Assembly: GCA_944324835.1 (NCBI GenBank)
Contig: CALUXV010000002.1
Location: forward strand, 62,001 to 126,000
Direction: 5' to 3'
Origin: Candidatus Gastranaerophilales bacterium
Lineage (GTDB): Bacteria > Cyanobacteriota > Vampirovibrionia > Gastranaerophilales > Gastranaerophilaceae
DNA: 64,000 nucleotides
Each line of letters begins with the position of its first letter. Within the stretch, counting starts at the first letter, position 1. Below are positions 1 through 9,216 of this stretch, piece by piece. The notes below the pieces were generated by a model that was given only the letters and a program-made list of their open reading frames with translations, was not told where the DNA came from and did no database searches. Both the position numbers and the translations under genes were made by a program.

Positions 1-7
1 TAAACCT

Positions 8-871
8 ATGGAAATATTTGATAAACTGACCAAAATTAATAACTGTTCTCTGGCTCTTGGCTTTTTTGACGGAGTACATACTGGGCATAAAAAAGTTATT
101 CAATCAGCCAAAAGGTTATACAATAATAAAACCGCAGTTATCACATTTAAAGAACACCCGTTTGCAAAAATATCCGATAAATATATAACAACAAGAGATA
201 ACAGAGCAAAACTAATTTCATTATTAGAAATAGATTACCTGTTTGAACTTGATTTTACGGAAAAATTTTCTCAAATATCAGCCGAAGAATATCTTAAAAT
301 GTTATATAACTTCTTTCAACCGTCGGTTATTTCGACAGGATTTAACCATACTTTCGGAAAAAATAAATCAGGGAATTCGGAATTTTTAAAAAAATATCAA
401 AAAAAATATAACTATAAATATGTTGAAGTCCCGCCGCAAACTATGGACGGAGAGGTTATTTCATCTTCTAAAATTAAAGAGTACCTGAATATGGGAGATA
501 TAATATCTGCCAATAAAATGCTCGGATACAATTTTTCAATAAAAGGAAGAGTAATTCACGGAAATCATATCGGCCGTACAATAGGTTTTCCGACCGCAAA
601 CATAAAATATCCGGATAAAATTATACAAATACCTTATGGGGCATACTCTGCAATGATTAATGGAATGAAAGCGGTTGTAAATTTCGGTAAAAAACCAACT
701 ATTGGAAAAGATTTGCAACCTGTTGTTGAAGCACATATTTTAAATTTTGACAAAAACATATATAATACTGATATTGAAATCAAATTTATAAAGAAAATAA
801 GAAACGAAAAAAAATTTAATTCGCTTGACGAATTAACCGCACAAATTAATAAGGATATCAAAGAATGCTAA
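8..871 (+). CDS. ribF: Bifunctional riboflavin kinase / FAD synthetase RibF
   Basis: Makes FMN from riboflavin and then FAD, in the cytoplasm. The N-terminal nucleotidyltransferase half carries GFFDGVHTGH (residues 18-27, HIGH-like), and the ISSSKIKEYL block closes that domain. The C-terminal flavokinase half starts at about residue 180 with GRTIGFPTAN and keeps EAHILNFD, which carries the catalytic Glu of the family, followed by FIKKIRNEKKF. The length of 287 residues is slightly short for the family (about 305-315) but both domains are complete. The ATG is 7 bases from the window edge, so its upstream context is not visible. The next gene overlaps its end by 7 nt, indicating co-transcription. 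Confidence 0.93.
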   Translation: MEIFDKLTKINNCSLALGFFDGVHTGHKKVIQSAKRLYNNKTAVITFKEHPFAKISDKYITTRDNRAKLISLLEIDYLFELDFTEKFSQISAEEYLKMLYNFFQPSVISTGFNHTFGKNKSGNSEFLKKYQKKYNYKYVEVPPQTMDGEVISSSKIKEYLNMGDIISANKMLGYNFSIKGRVIHGNHIGRTIGFPTANIKYPDKIIQIPYGAYSAMINGMKAVVNFGKKPTIGKDLQPVVEAHILNFDKNIYNTDIEIKFIKKIRNEKKFNSLDELTAQINKDIKEC

Positions 872-1833
872 AAGTTGTAATAATCGGCTACGGGGATATG
901 TTTACAAATATGATTGCAGGAACACTGGATTCCGGCTCTCAAATTGTCGGTGTATTTCGTCACGACAGAGTAAAGTACCCTCGTCCTATAAGATGGTTTA
1001 AGGATATTTTTTTATCTGACTGCGATTACAACTATATCCAAAGTTATAAACTACACGAAATAAAAGCAAAAAGTGCAAATTCAGAATCATTCCGCAGGCA
1101 GCTTTTAAAACTTAATCCGGACATTATGATTGTAGCCTCCTGGAGTGAAAAAATTAAAAAAGAAATTTTTGATATCCCCAAAATAGCAACTATCAACGTT
1201 CATCCGTCATTGTTGCCAAGATATAGAGGGCCTAATCCATATATGCAGACTATTCTGCACGAAGAAAAACAAAGCGGCGTAACGTTTCACCTGATGGATG
1301 AAAAATTTGATTCTGGTGCAATTCTTGACCAGAGAACTATTGAAATTTCCCCTTCTGACACAGGGAAAGAATTAAAAGCAAAGACCGTATTGATTGCTCG
1401 TGGTGCAATTTGTGAACTTCTCGAAAAACTTTCTGAAGATGTAATATTTCCTATTTCGCAAAACGAAGCAAATGCAACATATTTTTCTACAGATTTTGAA
1501 CCTGAAATTATTTTCAAAGATACTGCTTCTAAAATTTCAGCACAAATAAGATGTATACATCCCTGGAGCAGCACTTACTTTTTTACAAGAAAAAGCGTAT
1601 TTGTTCCAAATCCTTACCAAATTACCATCACTAACAATACAACTCACTATACAGAACCGGGAACAGTTGTAGACATCAATCTAAAAGATAGAAGTTTAAC
1701 TGTTGTAACAGGTGATAATAAGTTAATAAGACTTGGAGGACTAAAGCTGTATGGTCCTATAAATCACTTATTTACAAAAATTGCGCTTAAACATATCTGT
1801 ATTGGAGAACTTGTAAGTATAAATTTGTACTAA
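865..1833 (+). CDS. Fmt-like formyltransferase (probable methionyl-tRNA formyltransferase)
   Basis: A formyltransferase-fold protein of 322 residues, close to the usual length of Fmt. The catalytic triad of the fold is visible as Asn111 and His113 in INVHPSLLP and Asp149 in KFDSGAIL. The C-terminal part has the IR..HPWSS..F block and a small beta-rich domain (about residues 250-322) like the OB-like tRNA-binding domain of Fmt. It departs from typical Fmt after SLLPRYRG, where the usual AAPI is PNPY, so a sugar-nucleotide or other 10-formyl-THF-dependent formyltransferase cannot be excluded. It overlaps ribF by 7 nt (ATG inside the ribF end) and is therefore translationally linked to it. Confidence 0.65.
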   Translation: MLKVVIIGYGDMFTNMIAGTLDSGSQIVGVFRHDRVKYPRPIRWFKDIFLSDCDYNYIQSYKLHEIKAKSANSESFRRQLLKLNPDIMIVASWSEKIKKEIFDIPKIATINVHPSLLPRYRGPNPYMQTILHEEKQSGVTFHLMDEKFDSGAILDQRTIEISPSDTGKELKAKTVLIARGAICELLEKLSEDVIFPISQNEANATYFSTDFEPEIIFKDTASKISAQIRCIHPWSSTYFFTRKSVFVPNPYQITITNNTTHYTEPGTVVDINLKDRSLTVVTGDNKLIRLGGLKLYGPINHLFTKIALKHICIGELVSINLY

Positions 1834-1837
1834 TAAA

Positions 1838-3079
1838 TTATTTATAAATACCAATTACGCTTGATAATGCAATTCCACCTTTTACAGGAGGTTTATTAAC
1901 AATATTTCCATCTACATACATAACAGTTGAACCTCCACCATCAAGGTTCATTGCATTTACGCACCCAAGACTTTGCATAAGATATGCTAACTCATTAAGT
2001 GTAAGCCCAATTGATGAGCCTTCACGTCCATCAGCTGTAATCATAATAATATGGTTATCTTTTGTATATCCAATAGCAGTTCTAGGATTTCGACCACCTA
2101 TACAACCTAACTTTTGTGCAGTCATATCAACAAATATTTCTCCATCTTTAACTAAGTAAGGACCACCGCTTATTATATGCTTAACATCCTCCCAATCAGG
2201 CGTTGTATTAATATTAAGTGATACTCTGTCACCTATTTTTAACTCTCCTAATTTACTTTTAGGACCGACAAGCACATAACCGTTTTCCGGTATTTGAGTC
2301 CGGGAAACGGTTATGGCTGTAACCTTGTTATCTGCAACAACAACTTGCGTTCCATATTTTGGAGTAATTGTCGAGTATGTCCCCCAATCAGGAGTATATG
2401 CTATAACTGCTGTTGACAGCATTCTTGGCTGGTTTAAATTATCGACTGTTATTTTATCAAACCCTTTTTTAAGATAAGCATTAAATTGAATCTTATCCAT
2501 TGCAAAACCATTTTCAAAAAATCCCATTGATACACGATTATGAATTGGGCCTGTATACATTTTTCTATTTATCATTAATGTTCCAAGCGGGCATCCTGTT
2601 TGAGGTTTAAAGAAAGCACCGTTTACAGCTGCAAGTGAATTACTCTTACGTGCCATAGAAGAAATGGACGCCTTTCTTTGAAGCTTATCTGAGGCTATAA
2701 CCGGTGCAATTTTCAACTCAGGATTTATATTAAAATCAGCTTCAATTACATTTAATCTTACAGGTCTGCCTTTATAATACTTTGTCATCTTTATATGTTT
2801 TAGCCCGTCTTCAATAGTATATATAGTTCCATACTTATACTTGCGGCGAATTTGCTGATTGAATTCATTTAACTTATTCTCTTCTTTTATTATATCCCCC
2901 GCCGATCCATCAAGCCGAGTTTGATTTATCAGAGGCGAAACAGCAATTCCATTAACGATTCGTACGTTGTCCGCCAGTACAAATACACTTTGTGCAGAAA
3001 TTAATCCGCATAATAGTGCCAAATTAACACCTAACAACATAAGTTTTTCAAGATTCGGTCGTGCAAAAGTGGTATCCAT
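1838..3079 (-). CDS. Secreted phosphodiester-glycosidase-family (NAGPA domain) protein
   Basis: The C-terminal two thirds match the phosphodiester glycosidase (NAGPA, DUF2233-like) fold: NGAFF, GPKS.LGEL..GD, ISGGPYLVKDG, NPRTAIGYTKD, MQSLGCVNAMNLDGGGS. Family members act on exopolysaccharide or wall-linked sugar phosphodiesters outside the cytoplasm; the substrate here is unknown. A hydrophobic segment at about residues 14-35 serves as signal peptide or membrane anchor. An in-frame TTG lies upstream at 3160, but the ATG at 3079 has an AGGGTG Shine-Dalgarno 6 nt before it and places the hydrophobic segment near the N-terminus, so 3079 is preferred (413 residues). It is convergent with the fmt-like gene (stop codons 4 nt apart). 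Confidence 0.8.
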   Translation of the reverse strand: MDTTFARPNLEKLMLLGVNLALLCGLISAQSVFVLADNVRIVNGIAVSPLINQTRLDGSAGDIIKEENKLNEFNQQIRRKYKYGTIYTIEDGLKHIKMTKYYKGRPVRLNVIEADFNINPELKIAPVIASDKLQRKASISSMARKSNSLAAVNGAFFKPQTGCPLGTLMINRKMYTGPIHNRVSMGFFENGFAMDKIQFNAYLKKGFDKITVDNLNQPRMLSTAVIAYTPDWGTYSTITPKYGTQVVVADNKVTAITVSRTQIPENGYVLVGPKSKLGELKIGDRVSLNINTTPDWEDVKHIISGGPYLVKDGEIFVDMTAQKLGCIGGRNPRTAIGYTKDNHIIMITADGREGSSIGLTLNELAYLMQSLGCVNAMNLDGGGSTVMYVDGNIVNKPPVKGGIALSSVIGIYK

Positions 3080-3195
3080 TTGTGTCACCCTTGTGTTTAA
3101 AGTAACGCAGATACCTTTTTTATTAGAGAGTGGTGTGGGGCATAACACTCTGCAGGCCAAGTTATAAATTATATGCCTTGTATCCTTACACTATA

Positions 3196-3224
3196 ATTAT
3201 AATGTATATATTAAGCTTTTTCAA
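3196..3224 (-). promoter_or_regulatory. Sigma70-type promoter of the phosphodiester-glycosidase gene
   Basis: Reading the minus strand, TTGAAA (3224-3219) is followed after exactly 17 nt by TATAAT (3201-3196). Transcription would start near 3189, giving a leader of about 110 nt to the ATG at 3079. It is one of the best consensus promoters in the window and serves as a reference for the unusual promoter block described elsewhere. Confidence 0.65.
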
Positions 3225-3311
3225 CCCCTAAAACCCTTTAATAACAATATCTTTACAAAAGTAAATAATGTATAATCTACACTATTATTGAATTGTAGAG
3301 TTTACACTTTA

Positions 3312-3350
3312 AAAATTAAAAGGGCTAAATAAATTAGCCCTTTTAATTTT
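3312..3350 (-). terminator. Rho-independent terminator downstream of gatA
   Basis: A perfect 17-bp inverted repeat (3312-3328 with 3334-3350, loop of 5) has a GGGCTAA core flanked by A-tracts and T-tracts, so it works as a hairpin followed by U residues on either strand. It lies 31 nt beyond the gatA stop and upstream of the glycosidase promoter, insulating the two minus-strand units. Confidence 0.8.
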
Positions 3351-3380
3351 AATAATAAATTTTATAATAAATTAATTTCA

Positions 3381-4859
3381 TTAATGTACAAGACATAAAT
3401 CCGGAGCAAGAGATTTATAAAATTCATTTTCTTGTTCAAACTTATACGCTACATTAAATAACTTGGACTCATGAAGTTGAGGAGCCATAATTTGTAAACC
3501 GATTGGCATACCATCTTCATCAAAACCTGCAGGAACACTTAATGCAGGAATACCAGCAAGATTGGAAGAAATTGTGGCAATATCAGTTAAGTACATTGCA
3601 AGCGGATCTTCAGTTCTTGAACCTAAATCAAAAGCTGTATTCGGACAAGTAGGCGCAATCAATGCATCAACATTTTTAAATACTTCTACAAACTCATCCG
3701 TTACTAATCTTCGCATTTGTTGAGCTTTTTTATAATATGCATCATAGTAACCAGAACTCAATGCGTATGTACCAAGCATTATTCTTCTTTTAACTTCATC
3801 GCCAAAACCTTCTGCTCTTGATTTACAATATAAATCAAGCAAATTTTCAGGATTTTGTGTTCGATAACCATATCTTACCCCATCAAATCTTGCAAGATTT
3901 GAACTACATTCTGCAGTAGCAAGAATATAATATATACCAATAGAATACTTAATTTTAGGAAGCGAAACTTCTACAATTTCAGCGCCTAATTTTTTGTAAG
4001 TTTCAACTGCGTTCTGAATAGCTTTTTGAACACAAGGAGAAACGCCTTCTCCCATAAGCTCTTTTACAAGACCAATTTTAATACCTTTTATATCATTATT
4101 TAAAAATTCAGAATAATGTTCAACAGGTAAATTCAAAGAAGTTGAATCATGAGGGTCATGACCTGAAATTACTTCTAACAAATTTGCAGCATCTTCAACA
4201 GTTCTTGCAAAGGGTCCAATTTGGTCTAATGATGATGCAAATGCAATCAAACCATATCTTGAAACTTTACCATAAGTTGGTTTCATACCTACAACACCGC
4301 AAAAACTTGCAGGTAAACGAATACTTCCGCCGGTATCAGAGCCTAATGCAAGAGTTGACTCACAAGCTGCAACAGCTGCGGCTGAACCGCCAGATGAACC
4401 ACCAGGAACTTTGCTCAAATTCCAAGGGTTATGAACTTTTTTGAAAGCAGAGTTTTCGTTTGATGAGCCCATCGCAAATTCATCAAGATTTGTTTTTCCA
4501 ACAATAGGAACTAGGTTATCGAGAAGTTTTTGTGTAACCGTAGCATTGTAAGGAGATATAAAATTTTCTAGAATCTTACTTGAAGCGGTTGTTCTTGAAC
4601 CAATTAAATTCATATTATCTTTTAAAGCAAGAGGAACACCGGCTAAAAGAGGAAGTTCTTCACCTTTTGCAATTTTTTCATCAACTTTTTTAGCAGTTTC
4701 TAATGCTGTATCCTCAGTTAAAGAATTAAATGCTCCTAATTTATCATCAATTTCTTTAATTTTGTTTATAGTTGCAGATGTTAACTCAACAGCAGAAACT
4801 TCTTTGTTTCTTAAAGCTTTACTTTGCTCTGCAGCACTTTTCTTCAATAATTCGTTCAT
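3381..4859 (-). CDS. gatA: Aspartyl/glutamyl-tRNA amidotransferase subunit A
   Basis: Amidase subunit of GatCAB, which converts Glu-tRNA(Gln) (and Asp-tRNA(Asn)) to the amide form using ammonia from glutamine. The amidase Ser-cisSer-Lys triad is intact: Lys80 in LALKDN, Ser155 in the GGSSGGSAAA loop and Ser179 in SDTGGSIRLPA. The length is 492 residues from the ATG at 4859, which has TAGGAGA 5 nt upstream; an in-frame extension to 4949 is rejected because it has no Shine-Dalgarno and is not part of the family. gatB and gatC are not in the window. It follows the TPR gene by 76 nt on the same strand and ends at a strong terminator. Confidence 0.95.
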   Translation of the reverse strand: MNELLKKSAAEQSKALRNKEVSAVELTSATINKIKEIDDKLGAFNSLTEDTALETAKKVDEKIAKGEELPLLAGVPLALKDNMNLIGSRTTASSKILENFISPYNATVTQKLLDNLVPIVGKTNLDEFAMGSSNENSAFKKVHNPWNLSKVPGGSSGGSAAAVAACESTLALGSDTGGSIRLPASFCGVVGMKPTYGKVSRYGLIAFASSLDQIGPFARTVEDAANLLEVISGHDPHDSTSLNLPVEHYSEFLNNDIKGIKIGLVKELMGEGVSPCVQKAIQNAVETYKKLGAEIVEVSLPKIKYSIGIYYILATAECSSNLARFDGVRYGYRTQNPENLLDLYCKSRAEGFGDEVKRRIMLGTYALSSGYYDAYYKKAQQMRRLVTDEFVEVFKNVDALIAPTCPNTAFDLGSRTEDPLAMYLTDIATISSNLAGIPALSVPAGFDEDGMPIGLQIMAPQLHESKLFNVAYKFEQENEFYKSLAPDLCLVH

Positions 4860-4935
4860 AATATCTCCTAATAAATTTCTTTTGCTGGATAAATTATACC
4901 AGAAAAATAAATATTGTTTTAGTAGAATATAAAAC

Positions 4936-5709
4936 CTAAACAATTTCAAATGGATTAGTAACGGAATGTTTTTTACGAAGTTTTTCTAATTTTGAGTTTA
5001 CAAAATCAGCATGCTTTGAATTCGGCTTTAATTCTAAAAATTTTTTATAATAACGTTTTGCATCAGAGAGTTTATTCATATTTTCAAAACAAACACCAAT
5101 ACCAAGATAAGCTCTATGATAATTGGCATTTAATTTTATTATTTGGAAAAATACTTTACTAGCTTCATAATATTTTCCCTGACAAATTAAAAGAGATGCT
5201 TTATGAGCATAAGCTTTAAGATAACCTGTTTTTGTTTCAATAAGTTTATCATATATAAGCATAGCCAAATCATCTTCTCCAACAATTTCATGAGCAAGTG
5301 CCAGTTGTATTTGAGCTTCATTATTATCAGGATTTAAAACAATAGCTTTAATAAGCATTTTAATCGCTTCTTCAGGAACGCCCGATAACAGATAGCAAAT
5401 TCCCAGTTCATAAAAAGTATCAAATTTAGTCGAATCTTGCTCTGCAGCCTTTAAAAGACATTCTATAGCTTTGTCAAAATGACCTAAATATTTATATGAA
5501 ACACCTAAACCGTAATAAGAATCCGGATTATTACGTTTAAGCAAAACAGACTGCAAATACTTACTTATGGATGCCTGGTGTAAGTTTGCAAAACGCAGCG
5601 CGTCACCTCTAACGCACAACCTATATGCTTCAGAAGAATCATCTTGTCGATTAACTTTTACAGTAACATCTGAGAGTTTTTGCCTCTCGTCTTTTACTTC
5701 AATCTTCAT
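4936..5709 (-). CDS. TPR-repeat protein
   Basis: A 257-residue protein consisting mainly of tetratricopeptide repeats from about residue 30 to 240, with clear units such as YYGLGVSYKYLGHFDKAIECLL and AYLGIGVCFENMNKLSDAKRYY. No signal peptide or membrane segment is seen, so it is probably a cytoplasmic scaffold; the partner is unknown. The ATG at 5709 has a GAGAGG Shine-Dalgarno. It sits upstream of gatA on the same strand and is divergent from the secreted coiled-coil gene at 5823. Confidence 0.8.
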   Translation of the reverse strand: MKIEVKDERQKLSDVTVKVNRQDDSSEAYRLCVRGDALRFANLHQASISKYLQSVLLKRNNPDSYYGLGVSYKYLGHFDKAIECLLKAAEQDSTKFDTFYELGICYLLSGVPEEAIKMLIKAIVLNPDNNEAQIQLALAHEIVGEDDLAMLIYDKLIETKTGYLKAYAHKASLLICQGKYYEASKVFFQIIKLNANYHRAYLGIGVCFENMNKLSDAKRYYKKFLELKPNSKHADFVNSKLEKLRKKHSVTNPFEIV

Positions 5710-5769
5710 CTACCTCTCTCCACAGAACAATTTTATAAATTTAGGCTCTTTAAGGTAACATCCGTTTGG

Positions 5770-5798
5770 TTGATATTTATAGACCATTGGATTTATAT
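5770..5798 (+). promoter_or_regulatory. Candidate promoter of the paralogous coiled-coil pair
   Basis: TTGATA (5770-5775), 17 nt, TTATAT (5793-5798) gives a start near 5805 and an 18-nt leader before the ATG at 5823. A second -10-like TATAAA at 5811-5816 would leave an almost leaderless message. The match is moderate. Confidence 0.35.
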
Positions 5799-5822
5799 TT
5801 TCCGGTATGGTATAAAATAATT

Positions 5823-6635
5823 ATGAAAAAATTTCTGGCTAGTTTTATATTTATATCAATATTAACTCCTGTATTTGCAGCAGAAGAAGTTACTCTTGGT
5901 GATATGCCTAAAGAAACATACAAAATTCCGCCGCAGCAAAAGCTAATAACAGGCTCATTACTTTTAAATGATACAAAAGTTCTTGATGAATTAATAGAAC
6001 TACAAAAAGAAAAAGATGTTGCAGATATAGAACTTCTATGGAAAGGGACGGTTGAAAATAATAAGGTCATCGAGTTTGCACTAAAAAAACTTGCTACGCC
6101 GGAAAGTCAACGAAGGATTCACGCTTCATTGATGTCAAAAACTCTTTCTGCAATAGTTACCGGAGCATCATTTGTTCCCTCATTAATAGGCTCAAATGCA
6201 GCAATCCAAACATCTGCATTTTCCGCTGGACGGCTTGCACAATCTTTAATAAACAGAAAAAATATACCAACAGAAACACCTCTTACGGATACTGAGTTAA
6301 TAGAACTTGCAGGCCTTATTGAAGATTTACAGGATACTATAATTTCTACATACTATAATTACAAAAATGCACTAAACGCGATAAAAGATACACGTTCTAG
6401 AATGATTTTATATACTAAAAACTATGATAAAGCCATTGAAAAAAATGACTTACTTGATATTTCAATATCATCTTCTTTATATGATAACCTGATAATCCAG
6501 GAATACAAAGAAGAACAACTGGCAAAAAAATACCATTCAACATTGCAAAGACTTGCCGGAAAAAGTGCAGTTGATAAATTATCAATATATCAATACGACT
6601 TTAATTCTACTTTAATCAAAGGGAATCTTAAATGA
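5823..6635 (+). CDS. Secreted helical protein, OEP/TolC-like C-terminal half (paralogue 1)
   Basis: A 270-residue protein with a Sec signal peptide (MKKFLASFIFISILTPVFA). After a mixed region it has a long helical segment (about residues 170-260) with the pattern YKEEQLAKKYHSTLQRLAGKS, which resembles the periplasmic helices of TolC-family outer-membrane proteins but is too short for a full TolC. It is clearly homologous to the next gene: ADIELLWKGT..N.KVIEFALKKLATP aligns with ADLSILWQGA..SETIKYALYKLANP, and the helical part also aligns. The ATG at 5823 is preferred to a TTG at 5766 because it starts the signal peptide. The stop overlaps the next start as ATGA. The function is not known. Confidence 0.7.
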   Translation: MKKFLASFIFISILTPVFAAEEVTLGDMPKETYKIPPQQKLITGSLLLNDTKVLDELIELQKEKDVADIELLWKGTVENNKVIEFALKKLATPESQRRIHASLMSKTLSAIVTGASFVPSLIGSNAAIQTSAFSAGRLAQSLINRKNIPTETPLTDTELIELAGLIEDLQDTIISTYYNYKNALNAIKDTRSRMILYTKNYDKAIEKNDLLDISISSSLYDNLIIQEYKEEQLAKKYHSTLQRLAGKSAVDKLSIYQYDFNSTLIKGNLK

Positions 6636-7504
6636 AGAAAAAACTTGTTACAACATTATTGACAATATTCTTAATTCCACAAATAACTTGGGGTATTAAT
6701 TATGAAGATTTAAATACAGTAAAAGACCCTGCATATAGAGTTGGAACAAGTGATAACATTGAAAACAAAATTGATATTAACTCAACAATACAAAGTGCTA
6801 AACTTAGAATAGTTGAGCAAGGAAAAGTTGAAAACCTCACTTATGCGGATTTAAGTATCAAACGAATATCTGCAGAAATCTCACAAGCTCTAGAAATAGA
6901 TTATGATGTTATGCTGGCAGACTTATCAATCCTCTGGCAAGGAGCGGCAATTAAAAGTGAAACAATAAAATATGCATTATACAAACTTGCAAATCCTGAT
7001 AAAGATAAACCTGATAATAATTCAATTAAAAAAGTTTTAACAAGTATTGCAAGCATGTCTACACTGATTGGAGCAACAACAGGTAACCCGCTGTTAGCAT
7101 GTGCCTCATTAATTGGAGGTAATACACTAGGGATAATGTCACAAGATACTAAAGCCTTAAACTATAAATACACCAAGGTCGGCGATGCTGACATGATTAT
7201 CCTTGTAAGAAAAGTAGATGAACTCCAGCAAAAAGTTGTTAACAACTATTTTGACTATATGACTACCAGAAAAATCCTTGAAATGACAGAAGAAATGGCT
7301 GAGCGAAGGCAACAAAATTATGATAAGGCACAAAACGAATCTAGAGAAATCATTCTAATTACTGATGCTTATTATCGAGAAGCACTTAATCAAATGGCTA
7401 AAGCACAAGGAGATTTTAACGATGCACGTTCTAGATTGGAACAATTAGTAGGAAGTGATTCACTAAAACAATTTGAAAATAACTTGAAAACAAGAAAAGA
7501 GTAA
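6632..7504 (+). CDS. Secreted helical protein, OEP/TolC-like C-terminal half (paralogue 2)
   Basis: A 290-residue protein with a signal peptide (MKKKLVTTLLTIFLIPQITWG), paralogous to the upstream gene. It has a small Gly/Ala-rich hydrophobic patch (SMSTLIGATTGNPLLACASLIGG, about residues 140-165) where paralogue 1 has a similar one, then a long charged helix ending YREALNQMAKAQGDFNDARS and RLEQLVG, a TolC/OEP-like ending. The start overlaps the previous stop (ATGA), so the pair is translationally coupled and the two products probably form one complex at the cell envelope. The role is not known; the neighbouring HD-GYP and response-regulator genes hint at a signalling link. Confidence 0.7.
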   Translation: MKKKLVTTLLTIFLIPQITWGINYEDLNTVKDPAYRVGTSDNIENKIDINSTIQSAKLRIVEQGKVENLTYADLSIKRISAEISQALEIDYDVMLADLSILWQGAAIKSETIKYALYKLANPDKDKPDNNSIKKVLTSIASMSTLIGATTGNPLLACASLIGGNTLGIMSQDTKALNYKYTKVGDADMIILVRKVDELQQKVVNNYFDYMTTRKILEMTEEMAERRQQNYDKAQNESREIILITDAYYREALNQMAKAQGDFNDARSRLEQLVGSDSLKQFENNLKTRKE

Positions 7505-7517
7505 TCGGTTTTTCTTC

Positions 7518-7546
7518 TTGAAAAATTCACCTAATTGATATATAGT
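7518..7546 (+). promoter_or_regulatory. Sigma70-type promoter of the HD-GYP / response-regulator operon
   Basis: TTGAAA (7518-7523), 17 nt, TATAGT (7541-7546), with a start expected near 7553 and a short leader to the ATG at 7579. It lies in the only gap large enough for a promoter between the paralogue pair and the following tightly packed genes. Confidence 0.6.
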
Positions 7547-7578
7547 AAAGTAAAGAGTATACAATTATTTGAGGCAAT

Positions 7579-9216
7579 ATGAGCACTGAGAATTATATTT
7601 ATGACTGTTTAGATAAGATTGCAACCAATAAACATTTTACTCAAGACACAAATTATAATGCAGCATTTAACTGTTTATTGGGTTTAGATAATTACATAAA
7701 AAATCAATTTGAAATTTCGTTACAAAATTTTGAAGATGTCAATCTTTTACTAGAAAAAAACGATACATTTACTCATATATTATATGAATTTCTCTTAGGT
7801 TATATTAATTATAATGAAAATAACAATACTTTTTCTTTGCACTATAATAATGCAAAAAGATGCGCAAAAGCTTCAAATAATGACATTTTTTTAAACACAC
7901 TAATTGATAAGATTAATAAAATCAAAAATGGCAGCATGTATACAGCAGAGGTTCGTAAAGATCCTTTACTTGCACTTGTAAAAATAGGACAAGCAGTAGC
8001 TGCCGAAAAAAATATTGATAAATTAATGCAAACAATTGCAGAAGAAACAAAAGAAGCAATGCAAGCAGATAGATGTACCGTTTACTTGTATGATAAGGAA
8101 AATGATGAACTATGGTCTAAAGTCGCACTTGGACTTGGTAGTACAGAATTAAGATTCAAATCAAATCAAGGACTGGCCGGTCATGTTTTTCAAACCGGCG
8201 AAACGATTAACATTAAAGATGCATATTCAGACCCAAGATTTAATAAAAATATCGATAAAGAAACAGGTTACAGAACAAAAACAATACTTTGCATGCCAAT
8301 AAAAAATATTAATCAAGAAACTATTGGTGTATTTCAAGTTTTGAACAAAATTACCGGGCACTTTACAGAAGAAGATGAAGATTTACTCGTAACAATTGGT
8401 TCAAGTGCTGGTATTTCGTTAGAAAATGCAACCTTATTTGAACGCCAAAACGAACTTTTAAAAGAGCAGAAAAAAATATTTGACAGCTTTATCAGTACAC
8501 TTGGTGCTTCTATCGATGCTCGCGATAAAATCACTTCCGGGCATTCTACCAGAGTAAGAATGTATGCAACACTTATTGCGCAAGAATTTCAACTACCGGA
8601 TAATGATATTGAAATAATACAAAAAGCTGCAGCGCTTCATGATATCGGAAAAATCGGGATTAGAGACTCTGTCCTTCAAAAAGAAGGAAAGTTAACTCCT
8701 GAAGAATATAAGCATATACAGCAACACGTTGAAATTACTCATAATATATTAGAAAAAATTAACATGTCTGACGAATTTAAACTAATTACAGAAATCGCTT
8801 GTTCTCACCATGAAAAATATGATGGGACTGGATATTACAGGCATTTAAAAGGAGAAGAGATACCTTTTGGGGGAAGGATTTTAGCTGTTTCAGACGTTTT
8901 TGATGCTATTACATCCAAAAGGCATTATCGTGACAAAATGCCAATAGTAAAAGTAATTGGAATTCTTATAAGTGACTCAGGGACTCATTTTGATAAAAAT
9001 GTTGTTGATAAATTTTTACAAACAACCCTTGATAAAATTACAGAAGTATTTTTAACTGAAAACCATCTTATTTTAGATGAAAAAGATAAAGAACTACTTT
9101 CTAAGTATACATTACTTGATTTATACAATAGTATTAATGCAGGTATTAATACAGAACTTGTAGACAAATTCAATTTTTACTACACAGGAATTAATGTAAA
9201 TGCAACGCAAGTCTAA
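7579..9216 (+). CDS. GAF-domain HD-GYP phosphodiesterase (putative c-di-GMP hydrolase)
   Basis: Domains in order: an N-terminal helical region (1-120), a GAF sensor domain (about 130-290, with the QGLAGHVFQTG block), and an HD-GYP domain (about 300-480). The HD-GYP motifs are present: HDIGKIGI at 354-361, IQQHVEITH, CSHHEKYDGTGYY and HYRDKMP. The signature GYP is GYY here, a conservative change seen in some family members. HD-GYP proteins linearise cyclic dinucleotides, usually c-di-GMP. There is no membrane segment, so it senses a cytoplasmic signal. The ATG at 7579 has a TTTGAGG Shine-Dalgarno. It overlaps the next gene by 17 nt and leads an operon with two response regulators. Confidence 0.85.
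   Translation: MSTENYIYDCLDKIATNKHFTQDTNYNAAFNCLLGLDNYIKNQFEISLQNFEDVNLLLEKNDTFTHILYEFLLGYINYNENNNTFSLHYNNAKRCAKASNNDIFLNTLIDKINKIKNGSMYTAEVRKDPLLALVKIGQAVAAEKNIDKLMQTIAEETKEAMQADRCTVYLYDKENDELWSKVALGLGSTELRFKSNQGLAGHVFQTGETINIKDAYSDPRFNKNIDKETGYRTKTILCMPIKNINQETIGVFQVLNKITGHFTEEDEDLLVTIGSSAGISLENATLFERQNELLKEQKKIFDSFISTLGASIDARDKITSGHSTRVRMYATLIAQEFQLPDNDIEIIQKAAALHDIGKIGIRDSVLQKEGKLTPEEYKHIQQHVEITHNILEKINMSDEFKLITEIACSHHEKYDGTGYYRHLKGEEIPFGGRILAVSDVFDAITSKRHYRDKMPIVKVIGILISDSGTHFDKNVVDKFLQTTLDKITEVFLTENHLILDEKDKELLSKYTLLDLYNSINAGINTELVDKFNFYYTGINVNATQV

Noticed and set aside
3080-3160. N-terminal extension of the phosphodiester-glycosidase protein
   Set aside because: It begins with TTG without a Shine-Dalgarno and would bury the signal peptide; the ATG at 3079 has a good ribosome binding site.
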